This document shows, in pieces, positions 49,688-59,188 of a stretch of DNA of 64,000 bases. The stretch spans positions 806,001 through 870,000 of the forward strand of contig NZ_CP166961.1 in NCBI RefSeq assembly GCF_041410465.1, in the 5' to 3' direction. Position numbers and translations under genes: made by a program. This DNA is from Thalassotalea sp. 273M-4 (GTDB lineage Bacteria > Pseudomonadota > Gammaproteobacteria > Enterobacterales > Alteromonadaceae). The notes under the pieces were generated by a model. The model ran no database searches and had not been told where the DNA came from. It saw only the letters and a program-made list of their open reading frames with translations. Each line of letters opens with the position of its first letter. Position 1 is the stretch's first letter.

Positions 49688-50551
49688 ATGATGAAGTTGC
49701 ACATTGCCAACCTACAAGCGGTACTGAAAAAAATAGACTCAAGTCGGATTTTTCAGGCAGTTGTGATCACTGTTATTGTGTTATCTGCTCTATTAATTGG
49801 GGCTAAGACCCACCAGTTACCCGAAAATGTCATAACCATTCTTGAAACCCTAGATTTTAGCATCACCATTTTCTTTGCTATTGAAATCGTGATTCGCTTT
49901 ATTGCCACAAACAATGTTCGAACATTTTTTAAAAGTGGTTGGAATGTATTTGATACGTTAATCGTAATAGGCAGTCTTATCCCAGCGGGTGGTTCCGGCG
50001 TTTTACTGGCACGTTTATTACGGGTTTTTCGCGTTCTTCGTCTAGTCTCTATGATACCTGAGCTAAGAATGTTAATTAATGCATTAATTAAATCAATTCC
50101 GCGAATGGGCTATATTGCGTTACTAATGTTTGTTATTTTTTATATTTATGCCGCCGTTGGAAGCATTTTATTTCATCAAATTAATGACTTTTTATGGGGG
50201 GACGTAAGTCGCTCATTGTTGACGTTATTTAGAGTCTCAACATTTGAAGATTGGACCGATGTGATGTATGAAACCATGACGGTTTATCCATTGAGTTGGA
50301 TTTATTACATTTCGTTTATCTTTTTAGCCGCATTCGTGTTTTTAAACATGATGGTTGGTACGGTACTCGAAGTTATGGCCAAAGAACATGAAACGGAGCG
50401 AGCGATTGCCCATGGCGAATCAGTACAAGGTGCAGAGCCGGCAAGTCGAGCCCAGATAGAACAGCTACAAGCAGAGATTCAGGAACTCAAAAGCCTGATC
50501 AAATTAAGTCAAACTAGCAAACCTGAGCTAATGTCGACAGAACCTTCATAA
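49688..50551 (+). CDS. Voltage-gated cation channel of the bacterial NavBac type, with acidic filter
   Basis: This is a single-domain 6-TM channel (287 residues). S4 has regularly spaced arginines R109, R112, R115 and R118 (LARLLRVFRVLRL), the voltage sensor. The pore loop reads TFEDWTD at 185-191, in the position of TLESWSM in NavAb. S6 (about 203-230) leads into a soluble neck and a C-terminal coiled coil (about 253-274, IEQLQAEIQELKSL), as in NavBac tetramers. With E187, D188 and D191, the filter is more acidic than sodium-selective members. The selectivity is discussed in the findings. Ribosome site is weak; ATG 49691 is also possible. The AGCS symporter follows after 38 bases. Confidence 0.85.
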   Translation: MMKLHIANLQAVLKKIDSSRIFQAVVITVIVLSALLIGAKTHQLPENVITILETLDFSITIFFAIEIVIRFIATNNVRTFFKSGWNVFDTLIVIGSLIPAGGSGVLLARLLRVFRVLRLVSMIPELRMLINALIKSIPRMGYIALLMFVIFYIYAAVGSILFHQINDFLWGDVSRSLLTLFRVSTFEDWTDVMYETMTVYPLSWIYYISFIFLAAFVFLNMMVGTVLEVMAKEHETERAIAHGESVQGAEPASRAQIEQLQAEIQELKSLIKLSQTSKPELMSTEPS

Positions 50552-50589
50552 AGGTATCGACGCGCTTTAGGCGAATAAGAGGTATATTT

Positions 50590-51996
50590 GTGATTGAAAC
50601 AATAGTTGATACGTTAAATGGTTTTTTATGGGGCTCTGTGCTGATTTACCTGCTGGTATTTTGTGGCCTTTGGTTTACGTTTAAATTAGCCGCTATTCAG
50701 TTTCGACACTTTCCTCATATGTTTTCGGTGATGAAACACAGTCGTTCAACCGATAAGCATGGGATCTCCTCTTTTCAAGCGTTATGTACAACGCTTGCTG
50801 CTCGAGTCGGTACCGGTAATCTAATGGGGGTAGCGGTTGCTATTTCATTAGGAGGGCCAGGGGCGGTTTTTTGGATGTGGGTCATTGCGATTATAGGGAT
50901 GGCCACCGCCTATGCTGAGAGTACCCTGGGTCAACTTTATAAAATCGAAGATGAAAACGGTCACTATCGTGGTGGTCCAGCCTTTTATATGCAATATGGC
51001 TTAAACAATAAACCGATGGCGGTGTTGTTCTCGATTTGTCTGTTGTTGGGGTATGGCCTAGTGTTTTCACCAGTGCAAGCCAATTCAATCACCGATGCCT
51101 TTAACGGCTCATATGGTATTGACCCGATATATTCAGGTATGGTGCTAACGGTTTTAACCGGCATTATTGTCTTAGGTGGATTGAAAAAAATCGCCAGTTT
51201 TGCCGAGTTGGTGGTGCCATTCATGGGGCTTGCCTATGTTTTGGTGGCGCTGGCAGTCATTGCGATTAATATTACTGAGGTACCGGCGGCACTGGCGAAC
51301 ATTGTTTCTTCAGCCTTTGGCCTTCGCGAAGCTGGCTCTGGTATGGTTGGAGCGGCGATTATGAATGGGGTTAAACGTGGTTTGTATTCCAACGAAGCCG
51401 GTATGGGCAGTGCACCTAATGCCGCCGCTGCCGCAACCCCATATCCTAATCACCCCGCCTCACAAGGCTATGTGCAAATGTTAGGGGTATTTGTGGATAC
51501 CATTGTTTTGTGTACCTGTACCGCCTTAATTATTCTATTAAGTGGCATTCCCCTAGGACAAGAATTTGGTATTAAATTAACCCAACAAGCGCTTGAAAAC
51601 CAGGTGGGTTTTTGGGGCGGCGACTTTATTACATTAGCCATTTTCTTTTTTGCCTTTACCTCTATGGTGGCAAATTTTGCGTATGCTGAAAATAGCCTGT
51701 CATTTTTAAAACTCGACAATAAAATTGGTCGAGGCTGTTTTATAACCCTGTTTTTAGCGATGATCTTCTTTGGTTCATTTGCCAGTTTAGGGCGCTTGAT
51801 TGCGATGGCAGATCTTGCGGTCGCGTTAATGACTATTGTCAACGTGATAGCCATTATAATGTTAACCAAAGCGCTTATTCGTGTTTCTAAGGACTATAAT
51901 AAACATATTGATGAAGGCGAAGAGCCTAACTTTAAGGTATCCCAACAAGAGGCTAAATCAATGCGCCTGCGACCTGGAATTTGGTCAGATAAGTAA
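50590..51996 (+). CDS. Sodium:alanine/glycine symporter (AGCS family)
   Basis: This is a Na+-coupled amino acid importer with about ten or eleven membrane helices (468 residues). It starts at GTG 50590 with AGAGG about eight bases upstream. FQALCTTLAARVGTGNLMGV is the family signature for sodium and substrate binding, and MNGVKRGLYSNEAGMGSAPN is the second conserved block. The likely substrates are alanine, glycine or serine, but the sequence does not decide. It may be transcribed with the channel upstream. Confidence 0.93.
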   Translation: MIETIVDTLNGFLWGSVLIYLLVFCGLWFTFKLAAIQFRHFPHMFSVMKHSRSTDKHGISSFQALCTTLAARVGTGNLMGVAVAISLGGPGAVFWMWVIAIIGMATAYAESTLGQLYKIEDENGHYRGGPAFYMQYGLNNKPMAVLFSICLLLGYGLVFSPVQANSITDAFNGSYGIDPIYSGMVLTVLTGIIVLGGLKKIASFAELVVPFMGLAYVLVALAVIAINITEVPAALANIVSSAFGLREAGSGMVGAAIMNGVKRGLYSNEAGMGSAPNAAAAATPYPNHPASQGYVQMLGVFVDTIVLCTCTALIILLSGIPLGQEFGIKLTQQALENQVGFWGGDFITLAIFFFAFTSMVANFAYAENSLSFLKLDNKIGRGCFITLFLAMIFFGSFASLGRLIAMADLAVALMTIVNVIAIIMLTKALIRVSKDYNKHIDEGEEPNFKVSQQEAKSMRLRPGIWSDK

Positions 51997-52018
51997 GGTT
52001 TGTATCTAAATGATTGAT

Positions 52019-52055
52019 AAAGGCGGTAAGTTTTATGGATTTACCGCTTTTTTTG
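52019..52055 (+). terminator. Terminator after the AGCS symporter gene
   Basis: GGCGGTAA (from 52022) pairs with TTACCGCT over an A/T-rich loop (gttttatgga), with a T-run after it. Confidence 0.7.
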
Positions 52056-52092
52056 TTATTATTCGCGTAATTTATATCGATTAGGATTTTTT

Positions 52093-53382
52093 ATGAGTTT
52101 TGACTCTGTTGGTTTGCCTGAAAATTTATTACAAGCAATAAAAGCGTGTGGCTATAAAACCATGACCCCGATTCAGCAGCGTGCGTTACCTGCGATTCGA
52201 TTTGGGCAAGATGTTTTGGCGAGTGCGCAAACTGGTACGGGGAAAACGGCGGCATTTTCAATCCCCATTATTGAAAAGTTAATCAAAGCAAAGCCATCTA
52301 GTGTGCCAGTTGTTAAAGCCCTTATTTTAACGCCTACGCGCGAATTGGCGATTCAAGTGGCTGATAATATCACTCAATATACTCAGTTCACTGACTTAAA
52401 AACCGGCGTCGTCTTTGGTGGTGTCGGTATGAGTAAACAAGAGAAAGTATTAAAAGCCGGCGTCGATATTTTGGTGGCAACGCCAGGACGATTACGCGAT
52501 CATTTAGGTTTTCGTAATGTCAGCTTAAGTCAGGTCAAGCACTTAGTGTTAGACGAAGCCGATCGCATGCTTGATATGGGGTTTTTAACTGACATCGAAC
52601 AAATCGTGGCAGAAATTAAACACTCACATCAAACCTTGTTATTTTCAGCAACGTTCTCAAATAAAGTTAAAGGGATGGCGCGAGCATTTCTTAATAACCC
52701 AAGAGTTATCGAAACGGCGAAACAAAATGCGACAGCAGCCAAAGTCAGACATTTCGTTTATCCTGTGCAAGAAGCTCGTAAAAGTGAAATGCTAGCGGAA
52801 TTGATTGGGGTAAATAACTGGCAAAAAGTGATGGTATTTGCGGGTACAAAAGACAGCGCCAATCAAATTGCCAAAGAGCTAAAGCTTGATGGCATCAAAG
52901 CCGCTTTATGCCATGGTGATAAATCTCAGGGCAGTCGAAATAAAGCCATTGAAGACTTTATTGAAGGTAAGGTGCGAGTTTTGGTCGCAACCGATGTGGC
53001 CGCTCGAGGTTTAGATATTGAAGATTTGGCATATGTGGTGAATTATCACTTACCGTTTTTACCGGAGGATTATGTTCACCGTATTGGCCGCACAGGACGA
53101 GCAGGTAAATCAGGTACGGCAATATCTTTATTATCGCCTAAAGATCATAAATTTTTAGCCAACATCGAAAAAGTTATTGGTCACCCGATAAAGCAAATTC
53201 AGCAAATGGGCTACGAGTTTGATTTTTTTGCCGAATTAGAGCTATCTAAAAGCATCAAAAAGCCAGCAGAAGATGGCAAGTTAAATCGTTACCAAGCAAC
53301 TCAAAAACGTAATCAAAATCTTGCGAAAAAAAATTCTACTCCGGCCAAAACAAGAGCCCCTAAGGCGTCTAAAAAACGTTAG
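52093..53382 (+). CDS. DEAD-box RNA helicase, RhlE-like
   Basis: This is an ATP-dependent RNA-unwinding enzyme of 429 residues. All core motifs are visible: Q motif TMTPIQQRALP, motif I AQTGTGKTAA, Ia PTRELAIQV, Ib TPGRL, motif II DEAD (VLDEADRMLDMGF), motif III SATFS, motif V ATDVAARGLDI and motif VI HRIGRTGRAGKSG. The C-terminal tail (about 400-429) is short and rich in Lys, Ala and Pro, like the RNA-binding tails of RhlE, not the DbpA or CsdA types. The usual role is ribosome assembly or cold adaptation. Confidence 0.92.
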   Translation: MSFDSVGLPENLLQAIKACGYKTMTPIQQRALPAIRFGQDVLASAQTGTGKTAAFSIPIIEKLIKAKPSSVPVVKALILTPTRELAIQVADNITQYTQFTDLKTGVVFGGVGMSKQEKVLKAGVDILVATPGRLRDHLGFRNVSLSQVKHLVLDEADRMLDMGFLTDIEQIVAEIKHSHQTLLFSATFSNKVKGMARAFLNNPRVIETAKQNATAAKVRHFVYPVQEARKSEMLAELIGVNNWQKVMVFAGTKDSANQIAKELKLDGIKAALCHGDKSQGSRNKAIEDFIEGKVRVLVATDVAARGLDIEDLAYVVNYHLPFLPEDYVHRIGRTGRAGKSGTAISLLSPKDHKFLANIEKVIGHPIKQIQQMGYEFDFFAELELSKSIKKPAEDGKLNRYQATQKRNQNLAKKNSTPAKTRAPKASKKR

Positions 53383-53385
53383 TTT

Positions 53386-54045
53386 ATGTCGTTGTTTTTG
53401 GAACAAGCAAATATCGAGATTCCGTTTAGGTTTCGTCACAACTGTTGGTTTTGTGGCGAACCTAAACAGAGTGTGTATGAATTCCCCGCAAAATCTGAGT
53501 GGGCACTATTATGTGAACACCCAAGGTTACACATCCCTGCATGCGCTGAATGCGGGCCTAGACTAAAGAAAAGCCAAGCATTTTCGATATGGCAATGCCG
53601 CCAAGAGGTGAAAAGCTATTTGTGTCAGCGCTATCAAAAAGACTTAGCGATAGGTAAAAATTGGAGCGAAGAAGAGCTTGCAACAAGTGGCTTTGAGGGC
53701 GGAAATTTTGCTGGCTTTGCTAAAAGTGCTTGGATGATGTTTGAAATTGCCAGAGATAGAGTTAATTTTAAAGGCTGGCCTTTAGTCTATGATGGAGAGG
53801 AAATCCACAATACACAAGCTGGTAAAGCGTTTCTGTTTGATGGCATTGAATATGTTAACCTTGAGCATGCGGTAAACTTTTACGTCGCCACTTTTGACCT
53901 TGATAAGGCATTCTTTATTAAGGTGTTGACGGTATTGGGCCCTGAAAAGTTTGCTCAAACCATTCGATTTTGTCGACTGTATGTTGGCCATACGCCAAAT
54001 GAGAAGCGTATGGCATTAACAACATTAAGTGCTACTGAACAATAA
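53386..54045 (+). CDS. Conserved-looking protein of unknown function with two CxxC motifs
   Basis: The 219-residue protein starts three bases after the helicase stop, so it is co-transcribed and probably coupled. Near the N-terminus C20/C23 (CWFC) and C53/C56 (CAEC) make a likely zinc ribbon. The rest looks soluble and alpha/beta with aromatic-rich segments (SAWMMFEIARDRVNFKGWPL, VNFYVATFDLDKAFFI). I do not recognise the family. A nucleic-acid-binding partner of the helicase is possible but only suggested by context. Its 3' end overlaps the convergent gene at 54032 by 14 bases. Confidence 0.7.
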   Translation: MSLFLEQANIEIPFRFRHNCWFCGEPKQSVYEFPAKSEWALLCEHPRLHIPACAECGPRLKKSQAFSIWQCRQEVKSYLCQRYQKDLAIGKNWSEEELATSGFEGGNFAGFAKSAWMMFEIARDRVNFKGWPLVYDGEEIHNTQAGKAFLFDGIEYVNLEHAVNFYVATFDLDKAFFIKVLTVLGPEKFAQTIRFCRLYVGHTPNEKRMALTTLSATEQ

Positions 54046-54490
54046 TTCTAGGGTCATAAGGCTTGTCTTCGCACCCCTCAACCTTTACTTCGTATTCAAA
54101 GTCGCCCTTGTTTTTGACTTTGCATTCAACCTTGCCATTATCTAGGGACTTTAACTCACAACTGCTTTTAAATGGTGAACCAGCTAAGAAGTCTATTTCA
54201 ATTTTCTGACCCCGATCAGCAACCCAAGTAATATCCTTTTCTTTTTTTGAACACACACAATCGCTTTTGTTTTTGCAGGGACCGCGGTCGTCACCGTATA
54301 TCGCCTTACAGTTATCTGGACTTGTATTATTGACCGCAGTGGCACAATTTTGTGCGTCTGTTATAACCGTTAGAGTTTGATTTTTTACTTTGTTGACTTC
54401 TTCCTCAGCAAAAGCATAACTGATTGTATAGGCACAAAATAGCATAATGAACGTATTGATGATGGTGTGTACCTTGAGTGTAATTTGCAT
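54032..54490 (-). CDS. Small secreted cysteine-rich protein of unknown function
   Basis: The 152-residue precursor starts at ATG 54490 behind AAGGAA. A signal peptide is clear (about 1-28, INTFIMLFCAYTISYAFA). The mature part has eight cysteines (C49, C61, C72, C78, C80, C111, C123, C140), compatible with four disulphides, and is acidic and lysine-rich. The end GCEDKPYDPRIIVQ resembles the last strand of small beta-sandwich proteins. I do not recognise a family. It lies directly downstream of the membrane regulator gene on the same strand (53-base gap) and may form a unit with it. Confidence 0.72.
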   Translation of the reverse strand: MQITLKVHTIINTFIMLFCAYTISYAFAEEEVNKVKNQTLTVITDAQNCATAVNNTSPDNCKAIYGDDRGPCKNKSDCVCSKKEKDITWVADRGQKIEIDFLAGSPFKSSCELKSLDNGKVECKVKNKGDFEYEVKVEGCEDKPYDPRIIVQ

Positions 54491-54543
54491 AACGATTCCT
54501 TATAAATGCCATTATTATTTTTTGGCATTGTGAGGTTAAAAAT

Positions 54544-56982
54544 TTATTCAGATATTAAGACGTTATAGAATTGCTTAAGTTGATCTTTATAGGCTATAAA
54601 TTGCGGATCTGCCAATATCAATTTTTTCGGGTAATTATTGTCTAAGGCCAATTGTAGGAATGTTTCGGCTTCACCAAACTCTTGGCAATTGAGTGATAAG
54701 AGGGCTAACTCATAAAAAATATAAGGGTCCGAATTGTCTTTTTTTAACACGCTGTCTTTATATGAAAGAGCACTTACACAGTCTTTAAGCTCGGAATAAT
54801 AGCGACCAATTTGGGCTTTTAAGTCATTGGCATTAGGGTTTATCTTTTCTCGTTCTATAGCCATTTCTAAAGCTTTTTTGTAGGCTTGCCGAGATTTGTC
54901 GGCGCCCGATTCGGTGTATTTATAAGCATCACCAAGGTTCCCCAAAAGGAGTGTGTCATAAGGGGATAAATCGACGGCTTGCTGGTATATTTTAGCGGCG
55001 TCTTCAAACTGGTGTGAAAAAAACAAGCTGGTTGCTAAGTTTGAATAGATCATTGCATTGGGCTTAATGGCTAATGCTTTTGACCAGGCAATACTGGCTT
55101 GCTCCATATCCATCATCATAAAATATGCTCCGCCTAAGGCATTATAGGCATAGGCGATTTTGGGGTTTAATAAGTTAACTTTATTTAACTGTTCCATCGA
55201 GTCTTCAAATTGGCCTAAGAAAAATAAGAACAGGCCATAGCGGTAGTAGTTTTCCCAATAGCCAGGCTCAATATTAATCGCTTGCTGGTAAAGCTCATTT
55301 GCCTTGTCGTATTTTCCAGTCTCATAATACACTTCGGCTAAAATGCGAATGATGGGAGGGCTTTTGGGGTTCAATTCTAGCGCTTTATTTAAGTGTTCAA
55401 GGGCCTGAGAATATTGGCCACTGGTTCGGTATAACTGGCCTAAAGAGATAAACGACTCGGCACTTAATTGCTCTATTTGCGCGGTCAATTCACAGGCATC
55501 AACGCCTTTTTTATAAGTGGCAGGGTTATCATCAAGAATATACATTTCCATATAGGTTTGACATAACGCCGAGGTGGCAAGGGAAAAACTAGAGTCTTTT
55601 TCTATCGCTTGTTTAAATAATGTTTCGGCCGTTTTTAGTGACTTTAAGTCGCTATTAGACCGGCGCTTAGCTATCCCTTGCAAGTACGAGTCATATGCAT
55701 CAAAGTCGGTTGTTGGTAGGTTTTGTTGTTCAACGCTATATTGTCCCCCTACCAACAAGGTTAATGAACTCAGTAATCGTCGCGACAGTTCGTTATACAC
55801 CGTTAATAGCTGATCTTTTTTACCCGATATTGACGTTGTCCATACTTGAAAGCCGGTTAAGGTATCAATTAATTTACTGTCAATATGCAAGGTATCTTTT
55901 ATCATTTTTGCCTTTCCCTCCAGAATGTAACGAACACCTAAGCGCTGACGAATCTTTTCTAAACTGGCACTTTCTTCTAAAGCGAGGGTTGCTCGTAACG
56001 ACGTGACTTTGAAGTTTGGTTCTCGGGACAGAAAACTAATGAGCTCTTCTTGCAAACCGGATAATAAATATTCAGGTATGTCTTCACCCATGGTGGCATT
56101 AAACCCCATCACAGCAATAGCATTCTCGACCAAAGTGGCATTGCTAATGGTGGCTATCGTTGGACTTTGTCGGTTGTTCTCTTCTTCCATAAAGGTAATC
56201 AAATGGGTCGATAAAAAGTAGATCACCGCCAAAACAAGTGACACAAAAAATGAGTCAACAGCCAACTGTTGGTAGAAAAACTTTTTTTTCTGTGCGTTTT
56301 TACGCCCTTTAAATTGCTTACTCCTTAACGCGATGAGCCACTGGTAGCAGATGACCACAGGGAAACCTATGATCAATAACAAAGTAATAAACTTTAATAT
56401 CCAATCTGGGGCATGAAAAATCGGCAGAACCAATGCCACCACTTGCAATAATACCCAGGAAAAAACCACATAAGCGGCGCTGGCTTTAAACAGTCGCGTG
56501 CTTTTAAATACCGATAACGTTAGGCTCCATTTACTGATCGGACTATCGATCTCTTTCGTTCCCAATGGGATATCAAATTGGCCCTGAGCATTTTTGTAAA
56601 TGGTCGGGAGCATCAATCGGTAGCCTTTACGAGGAATGGTTTGAATAAAAGTAGGGCAACTCTTTTTGTCGTTTAATACCTGACGTATTTCACTAATGAT
56701 ATGGGTTAAATTGGTGGCAGAAGCATGCTTATCACCCCAACCATATTGCAATAATTCTTCACGACTTAATATCTGGCAATCCGCTGAAGCCATTAGCAAT
56801 AATATTTCCATCGCTTTAGGGGCTAGGTGAAAACGTTCGTTCTGGCGAATGACCACACCTTGATCCGGTTCGACTATCACTGCCCCTAAAGCAAAGCCTT
56901 TATGTAATTTGGCTAAAGTGGTTAACGGTAGGCTGTTATCCGTAGTGTTGGGATTTGAGTCACTGGTGTTATTGTCTACCAA
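54544..56982 (-). CDS. Membrane-bound winged-helix transcription regulator with TPR sensor domain (CadC/ToxR-like layout)
   Basis: The 812-residue protein starts at TTG 56982 with AGGGG eight bases upstream. Residues 28-125 form an OmpR/PhoB-type winged helix (FHLAPKAMEILLLMA, SREELLQYGWG, IPRKGYRL). Three membrane helices follow (about 167-189, 195-218 and 241-264), which puts the C-terminal part in the periplasm. Residues 285-410 resemble the TolB-N/FlgO-type domain often found in these regulators (IAVMGFNATMGEDIPEYLL, RYILEGKAKM). At least seven TPR-like repeats fill about 430-790. One-component sensing of an unknown signal is the likely role. Target genes are unknown; the adjacent secreted protein is the obvious candidate. 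Confidence 0.85.
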   Translation of the reverse strand: MVDNNTSDSNPNTTDNSLPLTTLAKLHKGFALGAVIVEPDQGVVIRQNERFHLAPKAMEILLLMASADCQILSREELLQYGWGDKHASATNLTHIISEIRQVLNDKKSCPTFIQTIPRKGYRLMLPTIYKNAQGQFDIPLGTKEIDSPISKWSLTLSVFKSTRLFKASAAYVVFSWVLLQVVALVLPIFHAPDWILKFITLLLIIGFPVVICYQWLIALRSKQFKGRKNAQKKKFFYQQLAVDSFFVSLVLAVIYFLSTHLITFMEEENNRQSPTIATISNATLVENAIAVMGFNATMGEDIPEYLLSGLQEELISFLSREPNFKVTSLRATLALEESASLEKIRQRLGVRYILEGKAKMIKDTLHIDSKLIDTLTGFQVWTTSISGKKDQLLTVYNELSRRLLSSLTLLVGGQYSVEQQNLPTTDFDAYDSYLQGIAKRRSNSDLKSLKTAETLFKQAIEKDSSFSLATSALCQTYMEMYILDDNPATYKKGVDACELTAQIEQLSAESFISLGQLYRTSGQYSQALEHLNKALELNPKSPPIIRILAEVYYETGKYDKANELYQQAINIEPGYWENYYRYGLFLFFLGQFEDSMEQLNKVNLLNPKIAYAYNALGGAYFMMMDMEQASIAWSKALAIKPNAMIYSNLATSLFFSHQFEDAAKIYQQAVDLSPYDTLLLGNLGDAYKYTESGADKSRQAYKKALEMAIEREKINPNANDLKAQIGRYYSELKDCVSALSYKDSVLKKDNSDPYIFYELALLSLNCQEFGEAETFLQLALDNNYPKKLILADPQFIAYKDQLKQFYNVLISE

Positions 56983-57223
56983 TTTTGAAGCCCCTGAGTG
57001 CTATGTCTAATCATTTAGGTATTAATAAATTGGTTAATAATTGTTTGGGTGTTCTAAAACATACCTGTTTAGTATGGATTGAGATTGCTTAATTAGCGAG
57101 TTCAATTGCTGATCACAAGTGTGACAATTTTGTAAATGGTATGGTATTGTTGAGCTAGTTTATTGCAACCATAATGGGTCTGTTGGCCTGAATAATAAAA
57201 TCGCTTAAGTCGTAAGGGGCGCA

Positions 57224-59188
57224 GTGGGACATTTTTTTGAAATACTATCGATTTTAATTTCTGCTGTATTTGTCGTGTGGCTGTTTCGTCGGTTAAATTT
57301 ACCGGCCATTTTGGCGTATTTAGTCGCGGGTACTTTGGTCGGAGAACATGGTCTTGCGTTAAGCGGTACAGCATTAAATTATGAGCATTTTGCCGAGCTT
57401 GGTATCGTTTTTTTATTGTTTACCTTAGGTCTTGAATTCTCTTTACCCAAACTGATTGCGATGCGCTATTTAGTTATTGGTGTGGGCTCTAAACAAGTCA
57501 TTTTAACATTAGCTATTTTTTCGCTATTAGCCTACTTATTCAGTGTACCATGGCAAGCAGCTCTGGTTATTGGCGCTGTGCTTACCCTATCTTCAACCGC
57601 CATTGTTATTCGTCAGCTTAACCATCTCGGTTCAATAAAACGCAAGTCAGGTCAAATTTCGGTGGCGGTGTTATTATTTCAAGATATTGCTGTCGTCCCT
57701 TTTTTGATTATTATTCCGCTTTTATCAGGCAATAGTGAAACATCGATGCTGTCGGCATTAGCATTTGCTTTGTTAAAAGGGGTGTTTGTGGTGGCTTTGC
57801 TTTTGTCTATTGGCAAATGGTTATTACCGAGATTATTTACCCAAGTCGCCGCGGTTCGAACCGATGAACTGTTTGTTTTAACCACCTTATCTGTGACCTT
57901 AATGGCGGCGGCTTTAACCCAATTTTTTGGTTTATCGATGGCGCTTGGCGCTTTTCTTGCTGGAATGATGCTAGGAGAAAGCCAATATAAGCATCAACTT
58001 GAAGCCGATATTCGGCCATTTAGGGATATTTTCATGGGGCTTTTTTTTGTCACTGTTGGAATGAAATTAGACCCTATGCTGGTGTTCTCTTCTCCAATAG
58101 AAATAGCATTGGTATTAATAAGTCTGTTGGGTATAAAGATATTGGTGATCCGCTGGCTTGCCGTTAATGCGGGCGAGTCAAAAAAAGATGCGTGGGCCAG
58201 TGCGTTTATGTTGGCACAAATGGGGGAGTTTAGTTTTGTCCTTTTGGCTTTAGCGTACGATGTTGGGGTGTTAAGCAATGAATACACCTCCATATTATTG
58301 GGCAGTGGCATTATTTCAATGGCGATCACCCCATATATGATCAAACATGCGCGTAAATGGGCTGTTGCCATCACCTATAACAATAATGAACCGACCAACG
58401 AACAAGATGAAGATGTTAAGACAAAATTAAAAGATCATGTCGTCATTTGTGGCTTTGGCCGAGTAGGGCAGACGGTTAGCCGATTCTTAAAACAGGAAAA
58501 TATAGACTTTGTCGCTATAGATATTGATCCGGTGCGAGTAAATGAAGCCCGAGAAGCTGGTGAGAATGTGTTATTTGGTTCGGCTCGACAAGTGGAAGTT
58601 TTGTCAGCTGCGAATTTACATGACGCTAAATTAGTGGTGATTTCTTATGGTTCGGCTAGCCAATCTTTGGATGTCGTGAAGAAGGTGCGCTCATTATCCT
58701 CTTCGGTGCGGATTTTAGTTCGTACCCGTAATGATGACGCATTAATTCAACTAAAAGATGCGGGGGCGAATGAAGTGGTTCCCGAATCGCTTGAGGGCAG
58801 TTTGATGTTGGTATCGCAGGTTTTAGACTTAAGTGGGGTGCCTTTTAGTCGGATAGTTCATAGTGTTAAAGCTGAGCGTAAAAATCATTACCATAGATTA
58901 CACGGATTTTATCCTGGTGTAGACACCAACATGAGTGCAGAGGCGATAGAACGATTAGAGTTTGTACATGCGGTATTGTTAACCGATGATGCTTTTGCTA
59001 CAGGCAAAACAATTGCGCAATTACAGGGAGAATTAAGGCGTGTTGATATACTGGCTGTGCGTCGCTTAGATGCTGAAATCACTTTATTGTCACCTGACTT
59101 TGAAGTCTTGGCGCAAGATACTATCGTTTTACAGGGGAAGCCACGAAGAGTTGAAAGAGCTGAACGGTTTTTACAACATGGTACTTAG
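57224..59188 (+). CDS. CPA2-family monovalent cation:proton antiporter with TrkA domains (KefB/YbaL-like)
   Basis: The 654-residue protein starts at GTG 57224 with AAGGGG upstream. About twelve or thirteen membrane helices fill residues 1-385, with the family's LEFSLPKLIAMR, LTLSSTAIVIRQLNHLG and LLFQDIAVVPFLIIIPLL. From about 404 a TrkA-N (RCK) domain follows: HVVICGFGRVGQTVSRFL with a GxGxxG fold, then DIDPVRV. A TrkA-C domain runs from about 570 to 650. Potassium or sodium export in exchange for protons is expected, gated by nucleotide binding. YbaL is closer than KefB/C in layout; glutathione gating is not evident. Confidence 0.9.
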   Translation: MGHFFEILSILISAVFVVWLFRRLNLPAILAYLVAGTLVGEHGLALSGTALNYEHFAELGIVFLLFTLGLEFSLPKLIAMRYLVIGVGSKQVILTLAIFSLLAYLFSVPWQAALVIGAVLTLSSTAIVIRQLNHLGSIKRKSGQISVAVLLFQDIAVVPFLIIIPLLSGNSETSMLSALAFALLKGVFVVALLLSIGKWLLPRLFTQVAAVRTDELFVLTTLSVTLMAAALTQFFGLSMALGAFLAGMMLGESQYKHQLEADIRPFRDIFMGLFFVTVGMKLDPMLVFSSPIEIALVLISLLGIKILVIRWLAVNAGESKKDAWASAFMLAQMGEFSFVLLALAYDVGVLSNEYTSILLGSGIISMAITPYMIKHARKWAVAITYNNNEPTNEQDEDVKTKLKDHVVICGFGRVGQTVSRFLKQENIDFVAIDIDPVRVNEAREAGENVLFGSARQVEVLSAANLHDAKLVVISYGSASQSLDVVKKVRSLSSSVRILVRTRNDDALIQLKDAGANEVVPESLEGSLMLVSQVLDLSGVPFSRIVHSVKAERKNHYHRLHGFYPGVDTNMSAEAIERLEFVHAVLLTDDAFATGKTIAQLQGELRRVDILAVRRLDAEITLLSPDFEVLAQDTIVLQGKPRRVERAERFLQHGT

